Shown here piece by piece: positions 1 through 10,312 of a DNA stretch of 64,000 nt (positions are counted from its first letter, which is position 1; the number at the start of each line of letters is the position of its first letter). The notes under the pieces were generated by a model, which saw only the letters and a list, made by a program, of their open reading frames with translations, was not told the DNA's origin and did not search any database. The stretch is from contig JAVXUO010000160.1 of assembly GCA_033065855.1 (NCBI GenBank), positions 38,632 to 102,631 of the forward strand, written 5' to 3'. Origin of the DNA: Escallonia rubra. Taxonomy: Eukaryota > Streptophyta > Magnoliopsida > Escalloniales > Escalloniaceae. Both the position numbers and the translations under genes were made by a program.

Positions 1-600
1 GCATATATCCCATCTTTAGTGACTACATGACCCAAGAAGGAAACATGTTCTAACGAAAATTCACACTTCTTGGACTTGGCATTGAGTTTATGTTCCTTCA
101 AAATCTACAAAACTAAAGTCAAATGTCTTTCATGCTCCTCCCTGCTCTTGGAATAAACCAAGACATCATCTATAAAGACAATCACAAACTGATCCATGTA
201 CTTTTTAAACACCATGCTCATAAGGTCCATAAAATGCGGCCGGAGCATTCATTAGACCAAAGGGCATGATTAAAAATTTGTAATGGCCATACCGAGTTCT
301 AAAAGCAATCTTTGGTACATCCTCATTTTTAACCTTAAGTTCATGGTAACCGGATCGAAGGTCTATTTTTTAAAAGTACTTTGCACCCTGAAGTTCATCA
401 AATAAGTCGTCGATTCTAGGTAGGGATTATTTATTTCGGACTGTCATGCGATTAAGCTCCCTATAGTCAATGCATAAACGCATACTCGCATCCTTCTTCT
501 TAACAAATAGCACCAGCGCACCCCGACGGTGACACACTAGGATGAATCACACCCTTGTCTAAGAGTTCTTGTAATTGCTCTTTTAATTCCTTGAGTTGAA
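1..600 (-). pseudogene. Ty3/gypsy reverse transcriptase (partial, broken)
   Basis: Reverse-complement reading gives two diagnostic reverse transcriptase blocks. One is [18 protein letters not shown] at about 455-515. The other is the catalytic FIDDVLVYS box at about 153-179, which carries the two metal-binding aspartates. An in-frame stop follows shortly after the first block, so the domain is not translatable as it stands. It lies downstream, in minus orientation, of the protease and gag of the same element, which is the normal gypsy order gag-PR-RT. It runs off the left edge, so RNase H and integrase are not visible. The YRELN and FIDD motifs make the family assignment secure. Confidence 0.85.
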
Positions 601-671
601 GTAGGAGCCATTATGTAGGGTGCTTTGGAGATAGGTTTTGCACCAGGAATCAAGTCAACAGTAAACTCGAT

Positions 672-1110
672 CTAACTATCTGGCAGAAAACCAGGCAAGT
701 CTTCTGGAAACATTTCTGAAAAGTCACGAACAATAAGGACATCCTCTAGTTTGACCTCTGCAACGCAAGTGCCATTGATGTGAGCCAAATAACCCCTACG
801 ACCACTCCTAAGAAGTCGTTTGGCGCGCAGAGACGAAATCAAATTAGGAAGGGTACTGACTCTAGCTCCCTGAATCTTGAATCCAAGCTGATTCAAAATT
901 GAAAATATAACAACTTTGCTAAAACAATCTATTGTGGCATGATTAAAAGACAACCAATCCATACCCAAAATCATGTGGAAGTCCTTCATATCTAGCGGGA
1001 TTAAGTCCACCGTCAATTTTCTAGGTCTGAACCGAAACAAATAGGTGTGGCACCGGGATCTAGTAGCGTAAATGCCTTTTTATCACAAACTTTAAAAGTA
1101 CCTGCCACCA
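672..1110 (-). pseudogene. Ty3/gypsy aspartic protease (retropepsin-like)
   Basis: The minus-strand reading starts near 1110 with KAFTLLDPGATPICF, followed by ILGMDWLSFNHATIDC at about 900-980. These are the two landmarks of plant gypsy retropepsins: the active-site loop (usually D-S/T-G-A) and the GMDWL block. The active-site loop here reads DPGA, which is an unusual substitution. A stop near 1041 separates the loop from the rest. The domain would process the gag-pol polyprotein. It sits between gag (1117-1874) and reverse transcriptase. Confidence 0.8.
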
Positions 1111-1116
1111 CATCAT

Positions 1117-1874
1117 TTGACGTTCCAGCCTCATGAGTCATCATGGCAAAAACTATGGCATGTCCCTCTTGTGCTCTCTACTTATCATCTTCATTCTTAT
1201 TCCACTTCGGATCACGGGGAGGCTTTGTGCCGTTTCTGGCCATGTGTACGTAATAATAACACTCTCCCGTATCCTTATAGCAGGGCGAGTTCCCATGATA
1301 TTTCCCACAGGTTGTGCAATTTCTAGTACCGTTTTTAGTCTGCTGCCTTTGCCCTGATCCACCTACTGATCTTCTCTTGGCATCTGATGATGGTTTCCTT
1401 CCACTTCCAAAGTTCGATTCATTATGGTCCCTCTTCTTTCTCTTGTCCTCCCAGATGCACAGTTGTTCCTCATGAAATCGCTCTCTATAGCCTCTTTCAC
1501 GTTCTGGGGAAAATACTTCGTGAAGACGCGGTCTTGAAATGCTTGCCATGTGAGATTGATCAGCTTTCTTTTCTGCCGTCATCATCCTTGAGGTCATCCC
1601 ACCATTGATCTGATTAGCCTGTCAACTGAAAAATTGTTAACTTCACCATCTGTTTGTCTGAGCACCCCATCACCTCGAATATCTTATCCAACTCATTAAC
1701 CCAAGTTTCTGCAGCCATAGGATCCATAGCTTTATCGAACTTGCTTGGCCGCAAACTTATGAATTGCTTCAAGATCGCATCGTTAGTTGCAGCCTGAGTA
1801 GCATTGGATTCCGAATCATCTCCTATTTCTACTCCTCCTCTTCTGCCACCACGAATACTCATCCTGATCAACAT
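1117..1874 (-). pseudogene. Ty3/gypsy gag, copy C
   Basis: Two overlapping minus-strand frames give a gag-like protein. The N-terminal part (1614-1874) is rich in Arg/Gly at its start and contains SLRPSKFDKAMDPMAAETW and a WVNELDKIFEVMGCSD block, typical of plant retrotransposon gag. The C-terminal part (1178-1597) has a degraded zinc knuckle (CTTCGKYHGNSPC, then GECYYYVHMARN). A frameshift near 1600 joins them. A leader of about 100 bases (1875-1975) before the start is shared with the gag copies at 2682-3234 and 6391-6877. The protein would package element RNA; this copy is broken. Confidence 0.8.
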
Positions 1875-1977
1875 TACACAAACACATAAGTGTTGGGCTT
1901 ATAAAATAGCCCTTTATAAATAGTCCTAACAAGCGCGGAAGCAATAAAAGTTTCAGGTCTTAAGCTAATTTCTAAGG

Positions 1978-2690
1978 GTTTACTAATTTTATTGAAATTC
2001 CTTCTCTTATTAACTGACTTAAAGAAAAATCCGTTACTTTTATCTCCCACATCAAGCCAGTGAATCCCGGATTTTTGCTTGAGAAAACTCTCCTCCTCTT
2101 CACTCACTCTAGCAAATAGTTCTAGCTTCTCATACTCAATCCGATGCCAAACTGGGTCAAGAGGGTTCAACGCTAACATGCTCTGAGCATACTTTAAAGA
2201 AGCCGTAGCCGCATGAAGCCTACCTGAAATGTTGCTAAAGTGTTCCTTATTGAAGTCCTTAAGCTATAACTTAAGCAGCTTTAGCTTCCTAACAACCCTG
2301 AACATAGCACAACCCGCAAGGGGCGTGCGCCACACTTTAGGAACCAAAGGCAAAAACTTATGATGATTGGCCCACATATCAAAAAAAATTAAAACGGCTT
2401 GGGCACCTTGTCAGCCTTGACAAGAGAGTGGATGAAGATGGGGGAATGATCAGAAATACCTCTAGGACGAAAAACCGCTTCAGATTTAGGAAATTTAGAG
2501 ATCCACGTATTGTTAACAAGGACATGGTCAAGCTTCCTACAAATAGTATCACCATCATCCTGACAGTTAGTCCATGGATAGTGACCCATCTCATTCAACC
2601 CCAAAAAGTGTCCCAGACCACGAGTTCCCAACAAACTCTAAAAATGCTCAACAATCGAAGCCTTAACCAAATCTGAGGCTTCTAGGATAG
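1978..2690 (-). mobile_element. LINE (L1-type) endonuclease fragment
   Basis: The minus strand reads from about 2634 through an endonuclease C-terminus with KLDHVLVNNTWISKFPKSE and GISDHSPI, the conserved SDHSP box of apurinic-like endonucleases. It continues through FLPLVPKVWRTPLAG and then the linker QKSGIHWLDVGDKSNGFFF (2060-2110) that precedes the reverse transcriptase in plant L1 elements. The reverse transcriptase is absent. The fragment is wedged between two near-identical gypsy gag copies, with junctions near 1977 and 2690-2710. No target duplication was found. Confidence 0.75.
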
Positions 2691-3234
2691 TCCACTTCCA
2701 GTTGATCCTCCTAGTGATCTTCTCTTGGCATCTGATGATGGTTTCCTTCCACTTCTAGAGTTCGATTCATTATGGTCCCTCTTCTTTCTCTTGTCCTCCC
2801 AGATGCACAGTTGTTCGTCTTGAAATCGCTCTCTATAGCCTCTTTTACGTTTGGGGGAAAATACATCGTGAAGAAACGGTCTTGAAATGCTTGCCATGTG
2901 AGATCGATCAGCTTTCTCTTCTGCTGTCATCATCCTTGAGGTCATCCCACCTTTGATCTGCTTCGCCTATCAACTGAAAAATTATGAACTTCACCTTATG
3001 TTTGTCTAAGCACCCCATCACCTTGAATATCTTATCCAACTCATTAACCCAAGTTTCTGCAGCCATAGGATCCATAGCTTTATCGAACTTGCTTGGCCGC
3101 AAACTTGTGAATTGCTTCAAGATCGCAGCGTTAGTTACAGCCTGAGTAGCATTGGATTCTGGATCATCTCTTCTTTCTACTCCTCCCCTTCTGCCACCAC
3201 GAATTCCCCCACGAATACTCATCCTGATCAACAT
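2682..3234 (-). pseudogene. Ty3/gypsy gag and leader, copy B
   Basis: A second copy of the gag found at 1117-1874. It has the same start (MLIRMSIRGG), the same PSKFDKAMDPMAAETWVNEL block and the same basic C-terminal stretch. It is broken by a frameshift near 2910-2945 and truncated before the zinc knuckle at the LINE junction. Upstream (3235-3358) is the element leader, ending at a primer-binding site. It differs from copy C by scattered substitutions, so it is a diverged relative rather than a very recent duplicate. Confidence 0.75.
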
Positions 3235-3354
3235 TACACAAACGCATTAGTGTTGGGCTTATTAAATAGCCCTTTATAAATAGTCCTAACAAGCGCGGAA
3301 GCTATAAAAGTTTTTGGTCTTAAGCCATTTCTAAAGGTCTACAGAATCTCAAAC

Positions 3355-3373
3355 CTATGCTCTGATACCAAAC
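3355..3373 (-). other. Primer-binding site (tRNA-iMet type)
   Basis: The reverse complement reads TTTGGTATCAGAGCATAGG, containing TGGTATCAGAGC, which is complementary to the 3' end of plant initiator tRNA-Met and primes minus-strand DNA synthesis. It directly abuts the LTR at 3374, which sets the LTR edge and the minus orientation. Confidence 0.85.
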
Positions 3374-4395
3374 TATAACGCCCTGACCTTTGGATACCGT
3401 CACTAAAATTTAAGTTCTAAAGTCAAATACATTTTACTAAATATTCACTTACACCAAGGTATAAAGCTGAGCATGTAATCCATTAGCGACAAAAATATCT
3501 CCATAAGATAAAGACTTAATTAAAATCCACCCTCCCCAAACCCAACTAAAACAAAATAATATCCACCGCCAAAATCCATTACAAGGTTCTAATTCCAATT
3601 CAAATTACCCACATCCGAGTAAATTTCTCAAAATGGATTACATATTTCAAAGACACTAATACGCTAAGTTTTCTAGTTCCCTAAGCGTGTCAATGCCTCT
3701 AGTCGCGTCTACCACCTGTGGTAAGGGACAAGGCAAACAAATAGTGGGTGAGCTCGACTAGCACAGTAAGGGGAACCAAATGGAAAGCAATACAATAATC
3801 CAAAAGTACAAAACAAAACCAAAACTTGACGAACAAGTGACAACAATTGACGATGATACAAATTAAGTGAAGTAATATGCGAAATGATCATTAAGTGGTC
3901 CAAATCGGACACAAAACTCGAAGGTACGAAATGCATACCGGTAGCGTAATAGCCGTCGTTAATAGGGCTATCCAAAAAGTCACTAAAAGTGACTACAAAA
4001 GCCACTAAGGTGACTGCAAAAGTTACCAAGTAACTGTAAAAGTTACCAAGTAACTACAAAAGTCACGGGAGTGACTACAAAAGTCTTAAAAGACTCCATT
4101 TGAACAGCGGTTAAATTGAGTAGTGGAGACCACTACCAATTTAACGAATCAACATTTATGACAAAAAAGAATGCTGAATTTCAGCTTACACAGTTATGGA
4201 GCACAACAATGCTTCTGGGAAATTCTGAAGAAGTCTCACACTAACACATCCTATTGGAAACTACGCAGGAACAACACTAAAGGGAATATTCAGCTTACCA
4301 AGGAACAAGGGCTAGAAGGAGAGTTGTTTCTCATGAATTGAAGGGATAAAATTAGATACAAATGTATGCATGGGTGGCGTGTACTAGAAATATAG
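3374..4395 (-). repeat. Truncated Ty3/gypsy LTR
   Basis: From 3374 (TATAACGCCCTGACC) this tracks the first kilobase of the LTR at 7018-9203. Shared tracts include the repeated short GTCAC/AAAAG blocks at 3980-4080 versus 7620-7710. Similarity stops near 4395, where a LINE begins, so more than half of the LTR is missing. Confidence 0.75.
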
Positions 4396-6029
4396 TGAAG
4401 AAAGTTAAGCATTGGACTAGCAATTGCCCGTCGTATGCCGGTTGGGTCCAGTTGATTAGATCAGTCTTATTCTCTATTCTGGTGCACTGGGCTTCAATTT
4501 TTATCCTTCCAAAGAAAGCGATTCTAGGGATGGAGAGGATTTTTTAGCTTTCCTTTGGAATGGTACGGGGCTTTGTACCACAGGAGCCAAGGTGGCTTTG
4601 GGCTGATGTATGTTGTCCTGAGGAAGAGGGTGGCCTGGGTATCGAGCAAATTGAGGTGTGGAACTTTGCTGCCATTTCTCGGCATATCTGGTCCATCTTA
4701 TCATTAAGGTCGGATTCCCTCTGGCCGCGGTGGGTTAAGTTCAACATTCTGATAGGAAGGAGTTTTTGGGAGGTCTATTGCCCCAGTGATTATAGCTGGT
4801 CTTGGTGGAAGATTCTCATGGTTGGGGATGGCAGTAGGAGCTCTCTGTGGTTTGATTGGTGGCATCCGATAGGTCCTATCATTCATACCCTTGCTGATAG
4901 AATTATTTCTGACTCGGGTCTGGATAGGCGAGCGAGGGTTTCTGATGTGATCTTAATTGGGCTCCTCGTGGTGTTGGCATGTGTCCAATACCTTTGAGCT
5001 CATGGAGTTACGCGAGAGTACCCCTAGCTCTTTTCGTCCTGTCCCCGATATGCCTGATAGAATCGTCTGGACGGTTAATGGTTCTGGGGAGTTCTCCATT
5101 GCGAGTACGTGGGAAGCCCTTTGACACAAGTGGCCGTTAGCTAGATTGGCTTCCTTGCTGTCGTGTAAGTGGCGTGTTCCACGCCATAACTTCGTCTTAT
5201 GGCTGGCCATTAGGGAAAGGTTAAGTACGCATGATAGGCTTTTTGCTTTTCGTGTCATTCCTAGCATGAGCTGTGTTTTCTGCCGCGTTCCTTTTGAGTC
5301 TCGTGATTATCTATTTTGTAGTTGCCCTTTCACGTATATGGTCTATTATTCAAAAGAAATGCAATTTTAAATGATCTATGTTAAGTTGGCAGGGTATGGT
5401 TGATAGAGCTTCCTCTGAGTGGCAAGGCCATGGATTCCCGGCATTGTTCTGTCGGGTAGCTTTTGCAGTGTTGGTGTACTACATCTGGAGAGAGCAGAAT
5501 TCTCGTTCCTTTCAGAGTAAGTATACTGATGTGGTGTCTTATTTTGCAGGTCATCCGGTGGATGTTGTTCTCTTGTGGAAAAGTAGCCAATACCCTGACT
5601 AATTGATGGTTCCATGGTGAATGACAGCTCCCCAACTCCATATTCGCTTGATCCCGTCTTGGTTTGGTCCACATTGATATTCGGGGGATCGGTCCACGTA
5701 CAGATAGACCCTTGTAGTTTTTAGCATGATTTATCGCATTGTTAGTGCGATGCTCTTTCTACCAGGATCTCTAGACTCTCCACGTGGCTTCACATGTTTC
5801 TTCCTGTGATCTTTCTTTGTATGTTCTTTTGCTGATCTAGCTTCGGTGGTTATGTATTATCTCTTTTCTTTTGATGTCGGTGTGTCACGTTTTCAACCTT
5901 GTTAGGTCTACTTTTTAGCTCTTGCTTAGCAAGACTTACTTTTCCTTTGTTGTATTCATGGGGTATGCCCCTTGCATATGTTGTACTATTGTTTCATCGG
6001 TTGATATACATTTTTATTTATCAAAAAAA
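4396..6029 (+). mobile_element. LINE, 5'-truncated, 3' half with zf-RVT domain
   Basis: Forward reading starts abruptly in the reverse transcriptase thumb (KKVKHWTSNCPSYAGWVQLI, then FILPKKAI). It continues through EEEGGLGIEQIEVWNFAA and WKILMVGDGSRSSLWFDWW, and ends in the zinc-binding tail CVFCRVPFESRDYLFCSCPF (5270-5335). Frameshifts and stops break it. The 3' end is a TTTATTTATCAAAAAAAA tail at 6010-6029, as in plant L1 elements. 5' truncation and an A-rich 3' end are the signature of target-primed insertion. It separates gypsy integrase from the truncated LTR. Confidence 0.85.
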
Positions 6030-6340
6030 AGCTATCCTCTTGGAGCGCATGACACGTTCATCACGTTCGAAAACACGTTCAGATTGCTCCTCGTAAGACA
6101 AGTCTTCCTTACCTTGTATAGGCTCAAACTCAATAGCATGCAAGGGATGAAAAACATACTTCCTCAAGGTTGAAACATGAAAAACATTATGTATCTTTGA
6201 CAAATTAGGAAGCAAAGCTAAACGATAAGCAAGTGTACAAACTCGCTCTAAGATCTCAAACGGTCCAACGTACCTTTCAGATAGTTTTCCCTTCTTCCCG
6301 AACCTCAACACTCCTTTCCAGGATAGACATCTGTCACCTT
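6030..6340 (-). pseudogene. Ty3/gypsy integrase C-terminus
   Basis: The minus strand reads GVLRFGKKGKLSERYVGPFEILER, with the Gly-Pro-Phe block typical of plant gypsy integrase C-termini, then IHNVFHVSTLRKY, which normally follows it. Upstream, near 6340, the reading switches directly to gag sequence, so the protease, reverse transcriptase, RNase H and integrase core are deleted. The left edge is cut by the LINE. Confidence 0.8.
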
Positions 6341-6877
6341 ATCTCAAAGCGCAATCCATCCCGAAACTTACGTGCATGATGTCTCTCATCCTAAACAATA
6401 TGAAGGGCAAATCTTGAAAGTTTCATAAATCTCTCCTCATACTCCGTGATCGTCTCATTTGGATGTTGAGCGATCCTCATGAAATCGCTCTCCATAACCT
6501 CTTTCACGTTTGGGGGAAAATACTTCGTAAAGAAGCGGTCTTGAGATGCTTGCCATGTGAGATCAGCGTTCTCGTCTGCCGTCATCATCCTTGAGGTCAT
6601 CCCACCATTGATCCGCCTCGCCTGTCAACTGAAAAATTGCCAACTTCACCTTATGTTCGTCTGAGCACCCCATCACCTCGAATATCTTATCCAACTCATT
6701 AACCCAAGTCTCTGCAGCCACAGGATCCATAGCTTTATCGAACTTACTTGGCCGTAAACTTGTGAATTGCTTCAAGATTGCAGCGTCAACTGCAACCTGA
6801 GTAGCGTTGGATTTTGGACCATCTCCTCTTTCTACTCTTCCTCTTCTGCCACCACGAATACTCATCCTGATCAACAT
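6341..6877 (-). pseudogene. Ty3/gypsy gag, copy A
   Basis: A third gag copy. It has the start MLIRMSIRGGRRGRVERG at 6877, the block PSKFDKAMDPVAAETWVNEL, and a downstream segment (6391-6600) with ETITEYEERFMKLSRFALHIV that the other two copies lack. A frameshift lies near 6565-6600. It is joined to the integrase C-terminus by an internal deletion at about 6340. Confidence 0.8.
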
Positions 6878-7002
6878 TACACAAACGCATAAGTCTTGGG
6901 CTTATAAAATAGCCCTTTATAAATAGGCCTAATAAGCGTGGAAACTATAAAAGTTTCATGTCTTAAGCTAATTTCTAAGGATCTACAGAATCTCACACCT
7001 AT

Positions 7003-7017
7003 ACTCTGATACCAAAC
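7003..7017 (-). other. Primer-binding site (tRNA-iMet type)
   Basis: The reverse complement contains TTTGGTATCAGAG, matching the site at 3355-3373. It lies between the gag leader and the LTR that begins at 7018. Confidence 0.8.
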
Positions 7018-9203
7018 TATAACGCCCCAAACTTTGGAAACCGATACTAAAATTTAAGTCCTAAAGTCAAATACATTTTACTAAATATTCAGTTACACCA
7101 AGGCATAAAGCTGAGCATGTAATCCATTAGCGACAAAAATATCTCCATAAGATAAAGACTTAATTAAAATCCATCTTCCTCAAACCCAACTAAAACAAAA
7201 TAATATCCACCGCCAAAATTCATTACAAGATTCTAATTCCAATTCACCCACATCCAGGTAAAGTTCTCAAAGTGGATTACTATGGTTCAAAGACACTAAT
7301 AAGCTGGGTTCTCTAATTCCCCAAGCGTGCCAATGCCTCTAATCACGTCTACTACCTGTGGTAAGGGAGAAGGCAAACAAATAGCGAAAGAGCTCGAATA
7401 GCCCAGTAAGGGGAACCAAATGGAAAGCAAAACAATAATCCAACGTTCAAAACAAAACCAAAACTTGACGAACAAGTGACAACAATTGACGACGATACAA
7501 ATAAAGCAAAGTAATATGCGAAATGATCATTAAGTGGCCCAAAGGACCCAAATCGGACACGAAACCCGAAGGTACGAAGCGCATACTGGTAGCATAATAG
7601 CCGTCATTAATAGGGCTATCCAAAAGTCACTAAAAGTGACTACAAAAGCCACTAAGGTGACTGCAAAAGTTACCACGTAACTACAAAAGTCACGGGAGTG
7701 ACTACAGAAGTCTTAAAAGACTCCCTTTGAATAGCGGTTGTTCTTCTTAATGATCATGTACAATTTAATGGCACTAAATTGAGTAGTGGATACCACTACC
7801 AATTTAACGAATCAACAACTATGACAAAAAAGAATGTTGAATTTCAGCTTACACAGTTATGGAGCACAACAATGTTTCTGGGGAATTCTGAAGACGTCTC
7901 ACACTAACACATCCTACTGGAAACTAAACAGGAACAACAATAAAGGGAATATTCAGTTTACCGAGGAACAAGGGCTAGAAGGAGAGTTGTTTCCTATGAA
8001 TTGAAGGCATAAAATTAGATGCAAATGTATGCTTGGGTGGCGTGTAATAGAAGTATAAACAGGAAGCATAAGGTTTTCGATTAGGTTTGTCGTGTGTGGG
8101 ACCCGCTTTGAGTTGCGTGATTTCAGGATTAGAAGTGAACATCATTTGGGTAGCTGATGCTAGGTTTATAGTACAGTACCATAGATTGTGTTCTAACAAA
8201 TAATTTGCCCAATTTAGGTGAATTCTAGGATTGTCGATGGAGGTTGATTAGCTTCCGTAGCTTGAATTGGGGTAAGAAATTTCATCTGAACCCTATTCAT
8301 CACTCTGATTTCAAATGTTTTATTATAACAGTTTTATAAACTTTATTGAACTTCAATTTCATGATTGGTATAAAAATACTTTTAGAAGTGCCCATGAAAC
8401 CCTAACTTGAACCTTAAAGCGATCGTTTGGAAATCTTTGTTCATTCTCATCTGTTTATTGATTCGATCATCGTAAAATATTTGGAATTGTACTTATTTCT
8501 TCTCAATATTGACATGAGTTAGTAAATCTAGGGAGTTATTAGGATGGTATTATTGTTGGCGTTATAAGAATGGTATGTTAGTTAGGTTGTTGAACTAGTA
8601 CCTAAAATGGACTAGTTAGTGTACATATGCATATGTAAAGTGTATCGAGCACTGTCAGGGTGGCTTTGCTATAGTGTACTGCTCATGTTAAATGTTATCT
8701 ATTTCTATTCTATTGTACCTGAAATGTTTTGAAATGACTATTGATTTGAGGGACTAAGTTGATACTCATCTCTATGTCTATATCGCAATGTTATGATTTC
8801 ATTTAAAAAAAAAATAAAAGTTGTTATTTGACGTAAATATAAAATTGTTCGAATCGTTTTGTTTTTAGATCCTTGATCGACCTTACTCGACTCTCAAAAG
8901 CTCACTCTTATTTGACTTCCTTTTCGCAGGTGATAACCAGCATTAGGTTGCCTGAATATGGACTAGAACCGAGCGACAGAAAAGTTAGTATTACTCATTA
9001 GAACCCTTGCATGGGTAAATTTTGTTGAACTCGCTCTATAGAGAATTTAAGTCTGTTTTTGTTTATCACTAGTTATATTAATGATTTAAGGAATTGTCAT
9101 GATTAGAAGCTCTGATCTAAGTGTTAAAGTTGGTTATTTGAATCAAGATTTTATGTCTTTAAGTAGTGATTGTTTTAACGCTCTGAAAGTTCAGGGTGTT
9201 AAA
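7018..9203 (-). repeat. Ty3/gypsy LTR, about 2.2 kb, full length
   Basis: The left edge, TATAACGCCCC, follows the primer-binding site. The right edge, GTTCAGGGTGTTAAA, is the inverted counterpart, so the LTR ends in an imperfect inverted repeat of about 16 bases. The first kilobase matches 3374-4395. No long open frame is present. The right edge marks the end of the left transposon block. Confidence 0.75.
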
Positions 9204-10251
9204 GCTCCGAATTTTTGGAGTTTTACAAACCTCCACCTATCGCTGAAATCAACACCCTAATACTAAGCTATATTAACACACATGACATAACCACCCAAAC
9301 CCCAATCAAATCTCAAGTTCCTAGATAGGCACAAGTCAAATCCACTATCAAAGCTAAGAATCCGAATAGATCCACGACGGCAACCCACCACCGGATCCAT
9401 GGCGACCAGCCCATTATCCCTAGAGTCGACTACCACCAAACCCGTGGCAACGCCCATTGAACCCACGGCAAACCACCACCACACCCATGGCAAAACTCAA
9501 CCATACCTAGTGGAGAGAGAGAGAGAGAGAAGTAAAATACACGGCTGAGTGAATAGACACTAGGCAAAATTAAAGAAGAAAGAAAAGTAAAATACACGAC
9601 TTAGTGAATAAGACAATGTGCCGAGCTGGAAAAACCAATGGCCACCCCACTTTGGGGCAGTTAGGTGAGAAGTTCAAAAAAAAAAAGCTGATCTAGGTCG
9701 TCCACGAGGTGACGTGTATGGCTCGATGACAGCCGGAGAGAGTTCTTCACCCGTAGATAGGGACCAACGCTCATATATGTATGTATAGTTAATAACACGT
9801 CAATTCTTTACCATAAACACATGGAAATCAGCCGAAGCACATCTATTATTACAACAAGATCCAGATTCTCTGACGCAAGTGTGGGCCAAAGTCATTAGAT
9901 AGTCGTGGTTAGACAACCATACTCCAAAACAGTGATTTCCAGAGTTATTAGGGGTACAAATGACACAGGGAATACGACAAAGAAACATCCAAGCACATTA
10001 CAAGAACAATCTAAGACTAGATGTATTTCTAATCAGCAGCTATAAGTACATTTCCCCGACCTATTCTTCCTTTCTCTCCTCTTCTCTTTACCGTCATGCA
10101 GGCAGCAGATTACCAGTTTCTGCTATTTTAGCCGATGTGATTCCTCGTCAAAAAAAGATGATCCTTCACTTTAGAGAGCCAAAATTCGAGGAACCACCTC
10201 AACTCACCACTTTATAAGAGAGCATTGTCCATCTTGTGCTTTTCTAAAATC
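9204..10251. other. Gene-free stretch, TWINKLE 3' flank
   Basis: No convincing gene. It contains a (GA)n run at 9512-9532 and a near-repeated GTAAAATACACG tract at 9533-9600. The part next to 10252 should hold the TWINKLE 3' untranslated region; I could not fix its polyadenylation site. Short open frames on both strands show no recognisable domain. Confidence 0.5.
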
Positions 10252-10312
10252 TCATCTTCTTTTGCGGGGGCTAGTGTCTGGCATCTCGGTGTCTGCAAAT
10301 ACACCAGTTACC
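10252..10312 (-). CDS. TWINKLE: TWINKLE exon 21 (C-terminus, stop)
   Basis: Completes codon 671 and ends at TGA (10252-10254) after a basic tail, SPRKRR, which resembles the short basic ends of other plant Twinkle proteins. Acceptor GGCAG. Confidence 0.85.
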
